Positions 16,576 through 25,599 of a DNA stretch of 64,000 nucleotides are shown here, piece after piece; within the stretch, counting starts at the first letter, position 1; the number at the start of each line of letters is the position of its first letter. The stretch is from Flavobacteriaceae bacterium Ga0077528 (GTDB lineage Bacteria > Bacteroidota > Bacteroidia > Flavobacteriales > Flavobacteriaceae). Below the pieces are notes generated by a model that ran no database searches, was not told the origin of the DNA, and worked only from the letters and a program-made list of their open reading frames with translations. The stretch is from the NCBI GenBank assembly GCA_001464475.1, contig LNDX01000002.1, positions 105,642-169,641 on the forward strand, read 5' to 3'. The position numbers and the translations under genes are program-made.

Positions 16576-17148
16576 TTATTTTACATTTTGCTTAAAATAA
16601 ACTTCAGTTGCACCCAATCCATATTTTTGATAATTGGCATCTTGGAACGAAATATTCTCATATCGTTTTAACATAAAATCCAATTCGGCTTTCAAAACTC
16701 CTTCACCAACACCATGTATAAAAACGATTTTTGGAATGCGATTTCTTATGGCAAATTCAATGTGTCTTTTTGCCGTTTCTGTTTGAATATTTAAGATGTC
16801 AAAATTGTTCATTCCACGAAAATTTTTAACTAATTTTTCGATGTGCAAATCAAATTCTGGGATGCCTTTTTCAATCTTATCCGACTTAAAAACTGGAACA
16901 TTATTCTTTTTTTTAGGTGTTGAATCAATATTTTTCTTATGTAAAGTATCAGTTGTATTGATTGAACCTAAATAATTGGTATTGTTTTCCTTAATCAATT
17001 CGTTGACAAAATATGTCATCAAAAATCCATCTGTAGTTTCGATTGTAATATCATTATTTTCTACAGCAACAACAACTCCATTTATTGCCTCATCTAGAAC
17101 CGAAACCCTATCGCCTACTTCAAATTTTTTCGCTGTCATTTTCATCAT
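16576..17148 (-). CDS. DUF2027-type protein with C-terminal Smr domain
   Basis: 190 residues. An N-terminal beta domain (KFEVGDRVSVLDEAINGVVV) resembles the start of DUF2027 proteins. The Smr domain occupies about 100-188: FDLHIEKLV, then KIVFIHGVGEGVLKAELDFM, then YGLGATEVYF. Smr domains bind or nick nucleic acid and in MutS2 help resolve collided ribosomes; here there is no MutS part. The start overlaps the end of a small membrane protein gene by 29 nt. Starts at codon 1, 2 or 4 (M-M-K-M) are equally possible. Confidence 0.8.
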   Translation of the reverse strand: MMKMTAKKFEVGDRVSVLDEAINGVVVAVENNDITIETTDGFLMTYFVNELIKENNTNYLGSINTTDTLHKKNIDSTPKKKNNVPVFKSDKIEKGIPEFDLHIEKLVKNFRGMNNFDILNIQTETAKRHIEFAIRNRIPKIVFIHGVGEGVLKAELDFMLKRYENISFQDANYQKYGLGATEVYFKQNVK

Positions 17149-17308
17149 CTTTTGGTGGAACTTTTGCTGATAATTTCATCATGCCAAACATAAAAATTAG
17201 GACGGCAATTATCGTAATATACAGGTTTGGCTTCTCACTATTTTGGTTCCAAAAAGCAACAAAAAAAGCAATCAGCAAAATGGGAATTAATATTTTTTTC
17301 ATCATCAT
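17120..17308 (-). CDS. Small two-helix membrane protein
   Basis: 62 residues: helix one about 4-19 (ILIPILLIAFFVAFW), helix two about 29-46, then a polar acidic tail (PPKDDENDSEKI). No recognised family. Its stop falls 29 nt inside the downstream Smr gene, in another frame, which suggests translational coupling. Supported by clean hydrophobic pattern and position; an alternative start is one or two codons later (M-M-M-K-K). Confidence 0.6.
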   Translation of the reverse strand: MMMKKILIPILLIAFFVAFWNQNSEKPNLYITIIAVLIFMFGMMKLSAKVPPKDDENDSEKI

Positions 17309-17399
17309 TATTTTAAAAATTCAAAAATAGAAAACTTAATATTAGAATGATGTATTTTAATTTTTTATTTGTAAAATTGTAAAGTAATAAATCAGAACG

Positions 17400-17681
17400 A
17401 TGGAAGAATATATGCTGCCTTGTTTTTTTAAATCCTACACCGGACTAGATTGTATTGGTTGTGGAATTCAACGCTCCATTAATTTTCTGTTTCATGGAGA
17501 GTTTATAAAAGCACTCGAGATTTTTCCGGCTATTTACACCACAATCCTATTCTTTGTATTTATTGGATTGCACCTTTTAGACAAAAGAAGAGAATACCAT
17601 AAAATGGTAATATTTTTAGCTATTGCAAATGCTAGTATTATGATTATTTCTTATGTTTACAAAATGAAATTTCTTTATTAA
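17400..17681 (+). CDS. DUF2752 family membrane protein
   Basis: 93 residues. The N-terminal motif CFFKSYTGLDCIGCGIQRSI is the DUF2752 signature (normally PCPx...TGxxCPGCGxTRA), with the Cys residues intact. Two or three hydrophobic helices follow (about 38-58 and 68-88). Function is unknown. It begins a short plus-strand pair with the next gene, 26 nt apart. Confidence 0.8.
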   Translation: MEEYMLPCFFKSYTGLDCIGCGIQRSINFLFHGEFIKALEIFPAIYTTILFFVFIGLHLLDKRREYHKMVIFLAIANASIMIISYVYKMKFLY

Positions 17682-17707
17682 ACTTTAAAACCAAAAACTA
17701 TATAAAA

Positions 17708-18040
17708 ATGGAAAATCGAAAATTACCCAACGCAACCGCAGTTTTAGTCTTAGGAATATTATCAATTCTTTTATGTTGGTGCTATGGTATCATAGGATTG
17801 ATTCTAAGCATCATAGGGCTAGCTATTTCAAGAAAAGATTTCGCAATGTACAATGCTGCTCCTCAAGATTTTGACAATTATCAAAACTTGAACATCGGTA
17901 GAATTCTTTCAATAATTGGAATCGTTCTGAATATTCTTGTACTTGCTTATTTTATTTGGATTATTTCAATGATTGGTATGGATGCATTAAGTGATCCTGC
18001 AGTATTACAAGAAAGAATTAAAGAATTACAAGGAAACTAA
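17708..18040 (+). CDS. CCC-motif-like small membrane protein (DUF4190-like)
   Basis: 110 residues with two helical hairpins. LPNATAVLVLGILSILLCW matches the flavobacterial CCC-motif membrane protein family, related to DUF4190. The usual Cys triplet is CWC here. Function is unknown. It ends before a bidirectional terminator shared with the converging DUF5362 gene. Confidence 0.75.
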   Translation: MENRKLPNATAVLVLGILSILLCWCYGIIGLILSIIGLAISRKDFAMYNAAPQDFDNYQNLNIGRILSIIGIVLNILVLAYFIWIISMIGMDALSDPAVLQERIKELQGN

Positions 18041-18047
18041 TTCACAT

Positions 18048-18083
18048 AAAAAAACCGTCTCGTTTTACACAAGACGGTTTTTT
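18048..18083. terminator. Bidirectional terminator
   Basis: Stem AAAACCGTCT / AGACGGTTTT, 11-nt loop, A run on the left and T8 on the right; serves both converging genes. Confidence 0.85.
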
Positions 18084-18098
18084 TTATAATTACAATAA

Positions 18099-18557
18099 TT
18101 ACATACCTCTACTTCCAGCGAAAGCAATTCCTGCTATAATAGCAACAATAAAAATTAAAATATATAACGAAATTATCACAATAGCAGTAATCCCAAGAAA
18201 TTTATGGTGTGATTTTAAGTTAACCAATGCATTAGAAACTGTATCGCTATCTGACATCAACAAACCTTGTTTCATTCCGCTCGCATAACGATATAAATAT
18301 AAAATCGGAAAGAAATAAATTAGCGCAATAATGATGTAAAAAACCGATATAAATCCTTTCATCATTTCAAGAGGTCCACTTTGTCCATAAGGATTACTTG
18401 GCATAGCTGCCATTATTGAGCCCATAAAAAGAGCTGCAAGTACCATAAATCCTATTCCGATGAATCCTAAAATGGATAAAAAGTAAGACCATTTGGCACT
18501 TTCTCTCAAAGCAGCAACTGCTTGTTCGTTTAATTGTAAATTGTTTTGGTTTTCCAT
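18099..18557 (-). CDS. DUF5362 family membrane protein
   Basis: 152 residues with four hydrophobic helices (about 25-48, 68-90, 118-140 as one or two). LRESAKWSYFLSILGFIGIG followed by a YRYASGMKQGL loop fits DUF5362 of Bacteroidota. Function is unknown. The gene lies 35 nt downstream of rocD on the same strand, so it may be read through from there. Confidence 0.7.
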   Translation of the reverse strand: MENQNNLQLNEQAVAALRESAKWSYFLSILGFIGIGFMVLAALFMGSIMAAMPSNPYGQSGPLEMMKGFISVFYIIIALIYFFPILYLYRYASGMKQGLLMSDSDTVSNALVNLKSHHKFLGITAIVIISLYILIFIVAIIAGIAFAGSRGM

Positions 18558-18592
18558 AAAGTGATTGTTTTGGTTATTGGTTGGTTAAAAAT

Positions 18593-19873
18593 TTACTTTT
18601 CAAATTGCTTCAAAGTGGTGATAATAATCGAAATACAATCTAACAATTGTTCTTCGTTCATCACCAATGGCGGAGCAAAACGAATAATATTTCCGTGTGT
18701 TGGTTTAGCTAACAAACCGTTATCTCTCAAAGCAAGGCAAATATTCCAAGCTGTGTCACTTTCTTCAGTATCGTTGATTACAATCGCATTCAACAATCCT
18801 TTTCCACGTACTAAAGTTGCGATATTGGATGATTCAACAAATTCTCCTATTTTTTCTCTGAAAATTTTTCCTAAACGACGTGCATTTTGAGATAAATTTT
18901 CATCATTAACAACTTCCAAAGCAGCAATGGCAACAGCACCTGCAACAGGATTTCCACCAAAAGTAGAACCATGCTGACCTGGCTTGATAACATTCATAAT
19001 GTGATCATTAGCCAAAACAGCTGAAACTGGATAAGCGCCACCCGACAAAGCTTTTCCAAGAATTAAAATATCTGGAGCTACATAAGTTGCTTGTTTTTCG
19101 CAAGCATTTTCGCAAGTACAATTTCCGCAAACTGCCAATATCGAACCTGTTCTTGCAATTCCGGTTTGAACCTCATCTGCGATAAACAAAACGTTGTTAG
19201 CTGCGCAAAGTGCTTTAGCTTTCGCCAAATAATCTTCTGCTGGCGTATAAACTCCAGCTTCACCTTGAATAGGTTCTACAAGGAATCCTGCAATATTTTT
19301 AGACGATTTAAGCGCGTTTTCTAATGCATCGATGTCATCGTAAGGAATTTTGATAAATCCTGCTGTATAAGGCCCAAAATTCTTTCTTGCGTTTTCATCA
19401 TTAGAAAAAGAAATAATGGTAGTTGTTCTTCCGTGGAAATTTCCGTCACAAACGATAATTTGCGCTTCGTTTTCATTAATTCCTTTTTTCTCATACGCCC
19501 ATTTTCTACAAAGTTTTAAAGCCGTTTCTACCGCTTCAGCACCTGTATTCATTGGAAGTACTTTATCAAATCCGAAGTATTTTGTTACAAACTCTTCATA
19601 AACACCCAACTTATCGTTGTAAAAAGCTCTTGAAGTCAAAGTTAAAGTCTGCGCTTGATTAACCATTGCTCCAACAATTTTTGGATGACAATGTCCTTGA
19701 TTTACTGCAGAATATGCCGAAAGAAAATCGTAATACTTTTTTCCTTCAACATCCCAAACATAAACACCTTCTCCTCTACTCAAAACTACTGGTAGTGGAT
19801 GATAATTGTGAGCTCCGTATTTATTTTCTAATGCAATAGCATCGGCTGAACTCATTTTTTCTAAAACTGACAT
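18593..19873 (-). CDS. rocD: Ornithine aminotransferase
   Basis: 426 residues from the start at 19873 ([13 protein letters not shown]); an in-frame ATG at 19894 would add seven residues (MGKKRKI) not usual for the family. The PLP enzyme converts ornithine and 2-oxoglutarate to glutamate semialdehyde and glutamate, linking arginine and proline metabolism. [12 protein letters not shown] and the PLP lysine in [15 protein letters not shown] are intact. Between them lies an insertion with four clustered cysteines, [10 protein letters not shown], about 20 residues before the PLP lysine. A -7 and -33 pair lies about 90 nt upstream. Confidence 0.93.
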   Translation of the reverse strand: MSVLEKMSSADAIALENKYGAHNYHPLPVVLSRGEGVYVWDVEGKKYYDFLSAYSAVNQGHCHPKIVGAMVNQAQTLTLTSRAFYNDKLGVYEEFVTKYFGFDKVLPMNTGAEAVETALKLCRKWAYEKKGINENEAQIIVCDGNFHGRTTTIISFSNDENARKNFGPYTAGFIKIPYDDIDALENALKSSKNIAGFLVEPIQGEAGVYTPAEDYLAKAKALCAANNVLFIADEVQTGIARTGSILAVCGNCTCENACEKQATYVAPDILILGKALSGGAYPVSAVLANDHIMNVIKPGQHGSTFGGNPVAGAVAIAALEVVNDENLSQNARRLGKIFREKIGEFVESSNIATLVRGKGLLNAIVINDTEESDTAWNICLALRDNGLLAKPTHGNIIRFAPPLVMNEEQLLDCISIIITTLKQFEK

Positions 19874-19957
19874 AATTTTTCTTTTTTTACCCAAACTCGT
19901 TATGGGCTATTCTAAAATATCAATTCCTTCTTTTGGAGAGAAATCATCCATAGTTGC

Positions 19958-19990
19958 CAAAATTACAAAAAAAGAAATTCCAAATTCCAA
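19958..19990 (-). promoter_or_regulatory. Promoter of rocD
   Basis: On the minus strand TTG, 22-nt spacer, TAATTTTG (19958-19965), matching both Bacteroidota elements. Confidence 0.5.
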
Positions 19991-20062
19991 TTACAATACT
20001 AAATATATCTAATTTAAAGATTGAAACGTCAAGTTTGGATTTTGGAATTTTAAAATTGGAAT

Positions 20063-20764
20063 TTATTTCTTAATCTTTTCCAAAATATCATTCATCATTT
20101 CGATTTGTACTTTTTGAATTTCAATTAATTCCTGTTGTTGGTGCATGATTAAATGATCTAATTTTTCGTCGAGCATTCTGATTTCGAGTTCTGATTTTAG
20201 GTTAATCATGTAATCTTTTTTGGCTCTTTCTCGGTCTTTTTCTTCTTGACGGTTTTGACTCATCATGATAACTGGTGCTTGAAGTGCAGCTAAACAAGAC
20301 AAAATCAAATTCAGTAATATAAACGGATACGGATCAAATCCTTTGTTCATCAATAAATATACATTGGACGCTATCCAAATCATAATGAAAATAAAAAACG
20401 ATATAATAAATGTCCAACTTCCACCAAAAGCAGCTACTTTATCAGCAATGACTTGACCATACGTTCGATTATCTACTTTATCTTCTACTTTGTTTACAAA
20501 AGACTTATTGCCTTTAATAGATTTGACAACTCTCTTTTGTAAATCAGTAAGTTCACCAACTTCCGATTGAAGGAATTTAGAAATATATTTCTCACGATAA
20601 ATGTTCAATTCGCTATCTGCGATAAATTGATTGGAATCGAAATCGGGATGTTCTTCTTTGATTATGTTTAAAATAGGAATGCGTATAGAATTTCCCAAAA
20701 CTTTTTCTTTCTGTGGGAATTCTATTCCTGAAATAGCGCTAGTAAATGTTGCTTTATCTTTCAT
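20063..20764 (-). CDS. DUF1003 family membrane protein
   Basis: 233 residues from the start at 20764; a start nine codons upstream is possible but adds a sequence unlike the family. Two adjacent helices (about 120-142 and 150-172) form the DUF1003 core, with VADKVAAFGGSWTFI and PYPFILLNLILSCLAALQAP. The C-terminal 60 residues are a charged coiled-coil (MSQNRQEEKDRERAKKDY onward). The N-terminal part before the helices is soluble. Function is unknown. Confidence 0.8.
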   Translation of the reverse strand: MKDKATFTSAISGIEFPQKEKVLGNSIRIPILNIIKEEHPDFDSNQFIADSELNIYREKYISKFLQSEVGELTDLQKRVVKSIKGNKSFVNKVEDKVDNRTYGQVIADKVAAFGGSWTFIISFFIFIMIWIASNVYLLMNKGFDPYPFILLNLILSCLAALQAPVIMMSQNRQEEKDRERAKKDYMINLKSELEIRMLDEKLDHLIMHQQQELIEIQKVQIEMMNDILEKIKK

Positions 20765-20902
20765 AAATAATTTATTGATTTGCTTGTACAAACTTCAAGC
20801 TAATAATTTCAAATTTTAAATTCTTGCTAATTTACGATATTTTAAAAACAAAAAACCTCACTTCAATTAAGAAATAAGGTTTCTATTAACTAATTAAATC
20901 GA

Positions 20903-21313
20903 TTAAACTAAAGTAGCTGTTGAAGTGATTTCTGTGTTGAACAACTTTGAAATTGGACAATTTTTCTCTGCTTTAGTAACTAATGCTTGAAAATCTTCGT
21001 CAGAAATTTCAGGAATTTTTGCTTCAACTGTTAAATGTGAACTTACAATGGAACCAGTTACCAAATTGATATCACATTTGGTTTGAATGTTTTCTACTGT
21101 AAAGCCATCTTCTGTTAAAAAAGCAGAAAGTTGCATGGTAAAACAACCTGCATGCGCTGCAGCAACCAATTCTTCTGGATTAGTTCCAACACCATCTTCA
21201 AAACGTGAATTGAATGAATATTGCGTGTTATTTAGTGTTGTACTTTGAGTAGTAAGCGAACCTTTTCCTTCTTTTACCGAACCTTGCCATTGGGCTGTTG
21301 CATTTCTTTTCAT
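20903..21313 (-). CDS. OsmC family peroxidase/redox protein
   Basis: 136 residues, full-length OsmC/Ohr fold. OsmC proteins reduce organic hydroperoxides with two cysteines in a dimer: here one in [15 protein letters not shown] and one in [21 protein letters not shown] is the OsmC-subgroup form rather than Ohr. Soluble. Single gene with a -7 element about 31 nt upstream. Confidence 0.9.
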   Translation of the reverse strand: MKRNATAQWQGSVKEGKGSLTTQSTTLNNTQYSFNSRFEDGVGTNPEELVAAAHAGCFTMQLSAFLTEDGFTVENIQTKCDINLVTGSIVSSHLTVEAKIPEISDEDFQALVTKAEKNCPISKLFNTEITSTATLV

Positions 21314-21343
21314 AACTTTTTAATTTTAAATTTTAAATTTTAC

Positions 21344-21351
21344 CAAAATTA
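21344..21351 (-). promoter_or_regulatory. -7 element of the OsmC gene
   Basis: Reads TAATTTTG on the minus strand (TAnnTTTG); a TTG lies 14 nt further upstream, short of the usual spacing. Confidence 0.45.
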
Positions 21352-21456
21352 AATAATGTTTGTTACAAGAATGTTACATAATTATTGTTATTTCTAATAA
21401 AAGAATAGCTTTTTCCTTCTGAAAGTTACATTTGTAATTTCTTATAACTTTTTACT

Positions 21457-21497
21457 CCGTATTTCGTACTTCGTATTTCGTATTTCGTACTTTCTAC
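21457..21497. repeat. ATTTCGTA-type intergenic repeat
   Basis: Repeats of CGTATTT/CGTACTT. Positions 21468-21489 are an exact reverse complement of 41228-41249 (22 nt). Confidence 0.75.
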
Positions 21498-22030
21498 TCA
21501 TACATTTCCAACAACTTTGTAACCGTATTCCAATTTCTGATGGTTGCTGTGACGTTTAGTTTTTTCTCGATGTATTTTTGGTCAAGTCTAGTTTTTCCTG
21601 CGCCGATGTCGTATTTTATGAAGATTCTGTTGCCATCGATTACGGCTTCATCGGGTTTGAATTGGCTTATATTTAATTCGTTTATAGCAGAACTTGACAA
21701 TTCTTTTGAAATAAAAGCAACATACAATTTCTTAGTATCAACGTCTTTTTGTTTCAAAAAAGGATTGTTTTTAAAACACAACTCCAAATCATTTTTACCA
21801 ATTACAATCACCGGAACTTCGTGACCAAAGGTTTTGAAGATTTCTTGTTTGATTTTGAAACCCACACCAAAACCGCTTTCTTCCTCGGTTTCTAAAAAGA
21901 CATTCCCACTTTGAATATAAGTAACCACATTAGTAAACCCAATGGCTTCCAACGTAGTTTTGAGCGCTTCCATTTTTATCATATTGTGTCCTGAGACGTT
22001 AATGCCGCGAAGTAATGCTAGGTGTTTCAT
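21494..22030 (-). CDS. DUF1697 family protein
   Basis: 178 residues with the DUF1697 pattern: LLRGINVSGHNMIKMEALKT, VVTYIQSGNVFLET, and a C-terminal NWNTVTKLLEM. Cytoplasmic, widespread, function unknown. It is divergent from rlmD across a 77-nt gap. No terminator is clear downstream; the region holds an ATTTCGTA repeat. Confidence 0.88.
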   Translation of the reverse strand: MKHLALLRGINVSGHNMIKMEALKTTLEAIGFTNVVTYIQSGNVFLETEEESGFGVGFKIKQEIFKTFGHEVPVIVIGKNDLELCFKNNPFLKQKDVDTKKLYVAFISKELSSSAINELNISQFKPDEAVIDGNRIFIKYDIGAGKTRLDQKYIEKKLNVTATIRNWNTVTKLLEMYE

Positions 22031-22095
22031 AAAATTAAATATTCTGCTAAATTATATTTTTTTCTTAAAGATTCTAATAAAACAAACCAATACAT

Positions 22096-22103
22096 TATTT
22101 TTG
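22096..22103 (+). promoter_or_regulatory. -7 element of rlmD, immediately before the start codon
   Basis: TATTTTTG ends only 4 nt before the rlmD ATG, so transcription would start at or next to the start codon (leaderless mRNA). Confidence 0.55.
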
Positions 22104-22107
22104 CCTC

Positions 22108-23526
22108 ATGGGAAAAAAGAAGACAGACAGAATTATATTTGAAAACGTTACCGTGCTTGATGCTGGTGCCAAAGGTGTTTCGGTAGCCAAAGCTCCTGAA
22201 GGACAAGTAATATTTATACCTAACGTTGTGCCTGGCGATGTGGTGGATGTGCAAACGTTCAAGAAACGTAAATCGTATTTTGAAGGAAAAGCAATAAAAT
22301 TTCACTCCTTTTCAGAAAATCGTATTGAACCAGTTTGTGAGCATTTTGGTGCTTGTGGTGGTTGCAAATGGCAAAACATGAAGTATGAACAACAATTGTT
22401 TTACAAAAATAATGAAGTCTTCAATAACCTAAAACGCATTGGTAAAATCGATTTACCTGACTTTGAACCGATTTTAGGTTCAGAAAAACAATTGTTCTAC
22501 AGAAACAAAATGGAATTTGGGTTTTCAGATACGCGTTGGCTAACCGAAAGTCAGATTCAATCGAGTGAGGAAAATTTGAGCAAGAAAAATGCTTTAGGTT
22601 TTCACGTTCCGAAAATGTGGGACAAGATTTTAGACATTGACAAATGTTGGTTGCAAGAAGATCCATCAAACTATATTAGAAATTCGATAAAAGAATTTGC
22701 TGATAAAAACGGAATGACGTTCTTCAATGCTAGAAATCACGAAGGTTTGTTACGAACACTTATGATTAGAACGGCTTCGACTGGAGAAATTATGGTTTTG
22801 ATTCAATTTTTTGAAGACGATAAAGCCAATCGCGAATTGATTATGGATTTTATTCACGAGAAATTCCCACAAATTACTTCGTTGCAATATGTAATCAATA
22901 GCAAAGCTAACGACACACTTTACGACCAAGACATCAAACTATATAAAGGAAGAGATTACATTTTGGAAGAAATGGAAGGTTTGAAATTTAGTATCAACGC
23001 TAAATCATTCTATCAAACCAATTCCGACCAAGCATATGAATTATACAAAATCACAAGAGATTTCGCTGGTTTAACTGGCAACGAAGTCGTTTATGATTTA
23101 TATACAGGAACTGGAACTATTGCGCAATTTGTTTCTAAAAAAGCAAAAAAAGTAATTGGCGTAGAAGCCGTTCCAGAAGCAATTGCCGATGCTAAAGAAA
23201 ATGCCAAACGCAATGAAATCACCAATTGTGAGTTTTATGTTGGAGATATGAAAAACGTTTTCAACGACGATTTTATTGCAAAACACGGTAAACCAGATGT
23301 AATCATCACCGATCCACCAAGAGACGGAATGCATAAAGATGTTGTGGAAATGTTATTAAAAACTGGTGCTCCGAAAATTGTTTACGTAAGTTGTAATTCG
23401 GCTACGCAAGCAAGAGATTTGGCTTTGATGGACGAAATGTATAAAGTTACTCGTGTGCGACCTGTAGATATGTTTCCGCAAACGCATCATGTGGAAAATG
23501 TTGTACTTTTGGAATTGAGAAAATAG
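22108..23526 (+). CDS. rlmD: 23S rRNA (uracil-5-)-methyltransferase RlmD/RumA
   Basis: 472 residues: an N-terminal TRAM-like OB domain (about 8-70), a four-cysteine Fe-S site (CEHFGACGGCKW plus a later Cys near DKCW), and a C-terminal SAM methyltransferase domain with YDLYTGTGTIAQF and DPPRDGMH. The catalytic Cys is in VYVSCNSATQARDL. It uses SAM to make 5-methyluridine in 23S rRNA. The family also holds RlmC/TrmA; the Fe-S motif and TRAM domain favour RlmD. Two envelope-protein genes follow in the same direction. Confidence 0.88.
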   Translation: MGKKKTDRIIFENVTVLDAGAKGVSVAKAPEGQVIFIPNVVPGDVVDVQTFKKRKSYFEGKAIKFHSFSENRIEPVCEHFGACGGCKWQNMKYEQQLFYKNNEVFNNLKRIGKIDLPDFEPILGSEKQLFYRNKMEFGFSDTRWLTESQIQSSEENLSKKNALGFHVPKMWDKILDIDKCWLQEDPSNYIRNSIKEFADKNGMTFFNARNHEGLLRTLMIRTASTGEIMVLIQFFEDDKANRELIMDFIHEKFPQITSLQYVINSKANDTLYDQDIKLYKGRDYILEEMEGLKFSINAKSFYQTNSDQAYELYKITRDFAGLTGNEVVYDLYTGTGTIAQFVSKKAKKVIGVEAVPEAIADAKENAKRNEITNCEFYVGDMKNVFNDDFIAKHGKPDVIITDPPRDGMHKDVVEMLLKTGAPKIVYVSCNSATQARDLALMDEMYKVTRVRPVDMFPQTHHVENVVLLELRK

Positions 23527-23554
23527 TGTTCAGTATTCAGTCGCAGTGTTCAGT
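23525..23554. repeat. AGTGTTCAGT direct repeat
   Basis: The 10-mer AGTGTTCAGT occurs at 23525-23534 and 23545-23554, the first copy overlapping the rlmD stop. Confidence 0.6.
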
Positions 23555-23576
23555 TATTTAGTTTGAAATTAAACAT

Positions 23577-24080
23577 ATGAAAAAGATATTTTTATTATTA
23601 TTTGTGTTTTCGCTTTTAGGATGTGAGAAGGATGATATTTGTGATGAAAATACGCCTACTACTCCTAGATTAATCATTGAATTTTATGATTTTAATGCAT
23701 CTACTGAGACTTTAAAGAATGTAAGTAATCTTGGAATCGTTGCTCCTCCATTAACAGAAGGCTTAGGTTTTTCTGCTGTGAATAAAATTCAAGTTCCATT
23801 AAAAACTAATGCAGAAAGTACCACATTCAGTTTTATTCAAAACGGAACAGATACCGACTTAACCAATGATAATGAAGATGTTTTAGAATTTAATTACACT
23901 ACAAGAGAAGTTTATGTTTCTCGTGCGTGTGGATTCAAAACATTGTTTACGCTAAAGCAAACCAATCCGATTGTTAACGCAGAGCCATTTAGTAGTCCAA
24001 GCTCTTGGATAAAAAATATCGTAATAATAAAACCAAACCTTGAAAACGAAAATGAAGTACACGTTAAAATATTCTTTTAG
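23577..24080 (+). CDS. DUF6452 family lipoprotein
   Basis: 167 residues with a lipoprotein signal (MKKIFLLLFVFSLLGC, lipobox LLGC at about 13-16), then a beta-rich domain without known motifs. It matches the DUF6452 family that follows rlmD in flavobacteria. Probably attached to the outer membrane facing the periplasm. Its 3' end overlaps the next gene by up to 41 nt. Confidence 0.75.
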   Translation: MKKIFLLLFVFSLLGCEKDDICDENTPTTPRLIIEFYDFNASTETLKNVSNLGIVAPPLTEGLGFSAVNKIQVPLKTNAESTTFSFIQNGTDTDLTNDNEDVLEFNYTTREVYVSRACGFKTLFTLKQTNPIVNAEPFSSPSSWIKNIVIIKPNLENENEVHVKIFF

Positions 24081-24783
24081 TCTACTATTGCTTGTAGCTT
24101 CGTTTTTGGGAAATGCTCAAGAAGTGAAAGTCAAAGACAGTATCAAACCAAAAACAGAACGTTATGGTTTGCGAGTTGGTGTTGATTTGTTCAAATTAAC
24201 GCGTTCGTTTTATGAAAAAGACTATCGTGGAATTGAATTGGTTGGTGATTTCAAATTAACCAGAAAGCACTACATAGCAGCAGAAATTGGAACAGAAAAC
24301 AAAACTGTAGATGACGACCGATTGAACTTTACTACCAAAGGAACTTACTTAAAAGCAGGTTTTGATTTTAATGGATATGAAAATTGGTTGGGCATGAACA
24401 ACATGCTTTACGTGGGTATGCGCTACGGATTTAGTTCGTTTAGTCAAACCTTAAACTCTTACACTATTTATAATCCGAATCCTTATTTTGGACAAGCACC
24501 AGAAATACAATCAGGTGAAAAATTCAATGGACTCACAGCACAGTGGGTTGAAGTTTTGGCTGGTGCAAAAGCAGAAATGTTTAAAAATTTCTATGTTGGA
24601 ATGAGTGTGCGATTAAACTATTTAGTTTCCAATAAAAAACCAGATGGATTTGATAATCTTTACATTCCAGGTTTCAATAGAACTTATGACGGAAAATTTG
24701 GCGTAGGAATAAACTACACTGTTTCTTATTTTGTTCCTATTTTTAAATCTGAGGTTAAACCTAAAGAAGGAAAAAAGAAATAG
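24040..24783 (+). CDS. DUF6048 family outer-membrane-like protein
   Basis: 247 residues with a signal peptide ending in FLGNAQ, then alternating beta strands with aromatic ends (GLRVGVDLFKLTRSF, YLKAGFDFNGYENW, MLYVGMRYGFSSF), suggesting a small beta-barrel or beta-sheet surface protein. Matches DUF6048, a neighbour of DUF6452. Start at 24040 or 24052 (M5); both overlap the preceding gene in another frame, which implies coupled translation. Function is unknown. Confidence 0.75.
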   Translation: MKTKMKYTLKYSFSLLLLVASFLGNAQEVKVKDSIKPKTERYGLRVGVDLFKLTRSFYEKDYRGIELVGDFKLTRKHYIAAEIGTENKTVDDDRLNFTTKGTYLKAGFDFNGYENWLGMNNMLYVGMRYGFSSFSQTLNSYTIYNPNPYFGQAPEIQSGEKFNGLTAQWVEVLAGAKAEMFKNFYVGMSVRLNYLVSNKKPDGFDNLYIPGFNRTYDGKFGVGINYTVSYFVPIFKSEVKPKEGKKK

Positions 24784-24802
24784 TAAAGCGAAACATCATA
24801 AA

Positions 24803-25303
24803 ATGATAAAAAATCTATTCAATTTAAAAAAAGTAAAAATTTGGGTAATTGGTGTAATGATTTTTTATATATTATTGTCTTATGAGTTATTCTACTTCTT
24901 AAGATTTACAAAAAGTGAAACTCAGAGTCACTACCTTTACTTTTATGCTGTTTTTTCTCAACTATTTATTTATGCTTTTTTATATAAAGCATTGAGAGAT
25001 ATTAAAGTATATTTATTTATTTTTATTATTGGTGTTTTACACCTTTACCTATTTTTCATATTAAAAGAAAATGCATCGCTTATTGGTTTGAAAAATAATA
25101 CAGTTATTAGTCTTAGAAATACAATCATTCTACTAATTATATTTAAAGTCTTACAGTTTGTTAGTTTAAAAACTCAAAATCAAGAATTAGTAAGTATCGG
25201 TAGAAATAATAAAGATGTCTATGGAACTAGAAATGTAACTAGAGTAGATTACATTTTAGAAATAATCTATATCACAGCAACTTTTATATTATTGATAAAG
25301 TAG
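24803..25303 (+). CDS. Unrecognised four-helix membrane protein
   Basis: 166 residues from the ATG at 24803; an earlier in-frame start would overlap the DUF6048 gene and add a non-membrane basic stretch. Hydrophobic helices at about 13-32, 44-62, 67-85 and 145-163. No motif is recognised. It lies 19 nt after the preceding gene and is a little more AT-rich than its neighbours. Confidence 0.55.
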   Translation: MIKNLFNLKKVKIWVIGVMIFYILLSYELFYFLRFTKSETQSHYLYFYAVFSQLFIYAFLYKALRDIKVYLFIFIIGVLHLYLFFILKENASLIGLKNNTVISLRNTIILLIIFKVLQFVSLKTQNQELVSIGRNNKDVYGTRNVTRVDYILEIIYITATFILLIK

Positions 25304-25324
25304 AAAAACTATATCTAACAAACA

Positions 25325-25558
25325 TTAATTTATCTCCTTCACTCCTTTTACAAAAATAACTTTCATAAACAATTTTTCACCGTCTTTAGTTTTAACAGCT
25401 TGAAATTTTGGCGCAAGTATTGTTGCTATAACAAAAGCAACAATCAAAATCCAAATTCCTTTCAAATCTGTAAACGCTTGGATAGCCACTTGCAACGGCA
25501 AAAAGAAAGCCGCAAAACTTAACATGTTGTAAATAAATGATTTTGTTGATTTACTCAT
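25325..25558 (-). CDS. Small two-helix membrane protein
   Basis: 77 residues with helices at about 10-28 and 34-50 (IWILIVAFVIATILAPKF) and a C-terminal basic/polar tail. No family recognised. It lies 41 nt downstream of the RlmL-like gene on the same strand and converges with the membrane protein before it. Confidence 0.6.
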   Translation of the reverse strand: MSKSTKSFIYNMLSFAAFFLPLQVAIQAFTDLKGIWILIVAFVIATILAPKFQAVKTKDGEKLFMKVIFVKGVKEIN

Positions 25559-25599
25559 TTGTCTGTAGTGAAATTATATATTGTACTTTTATAAAACTG

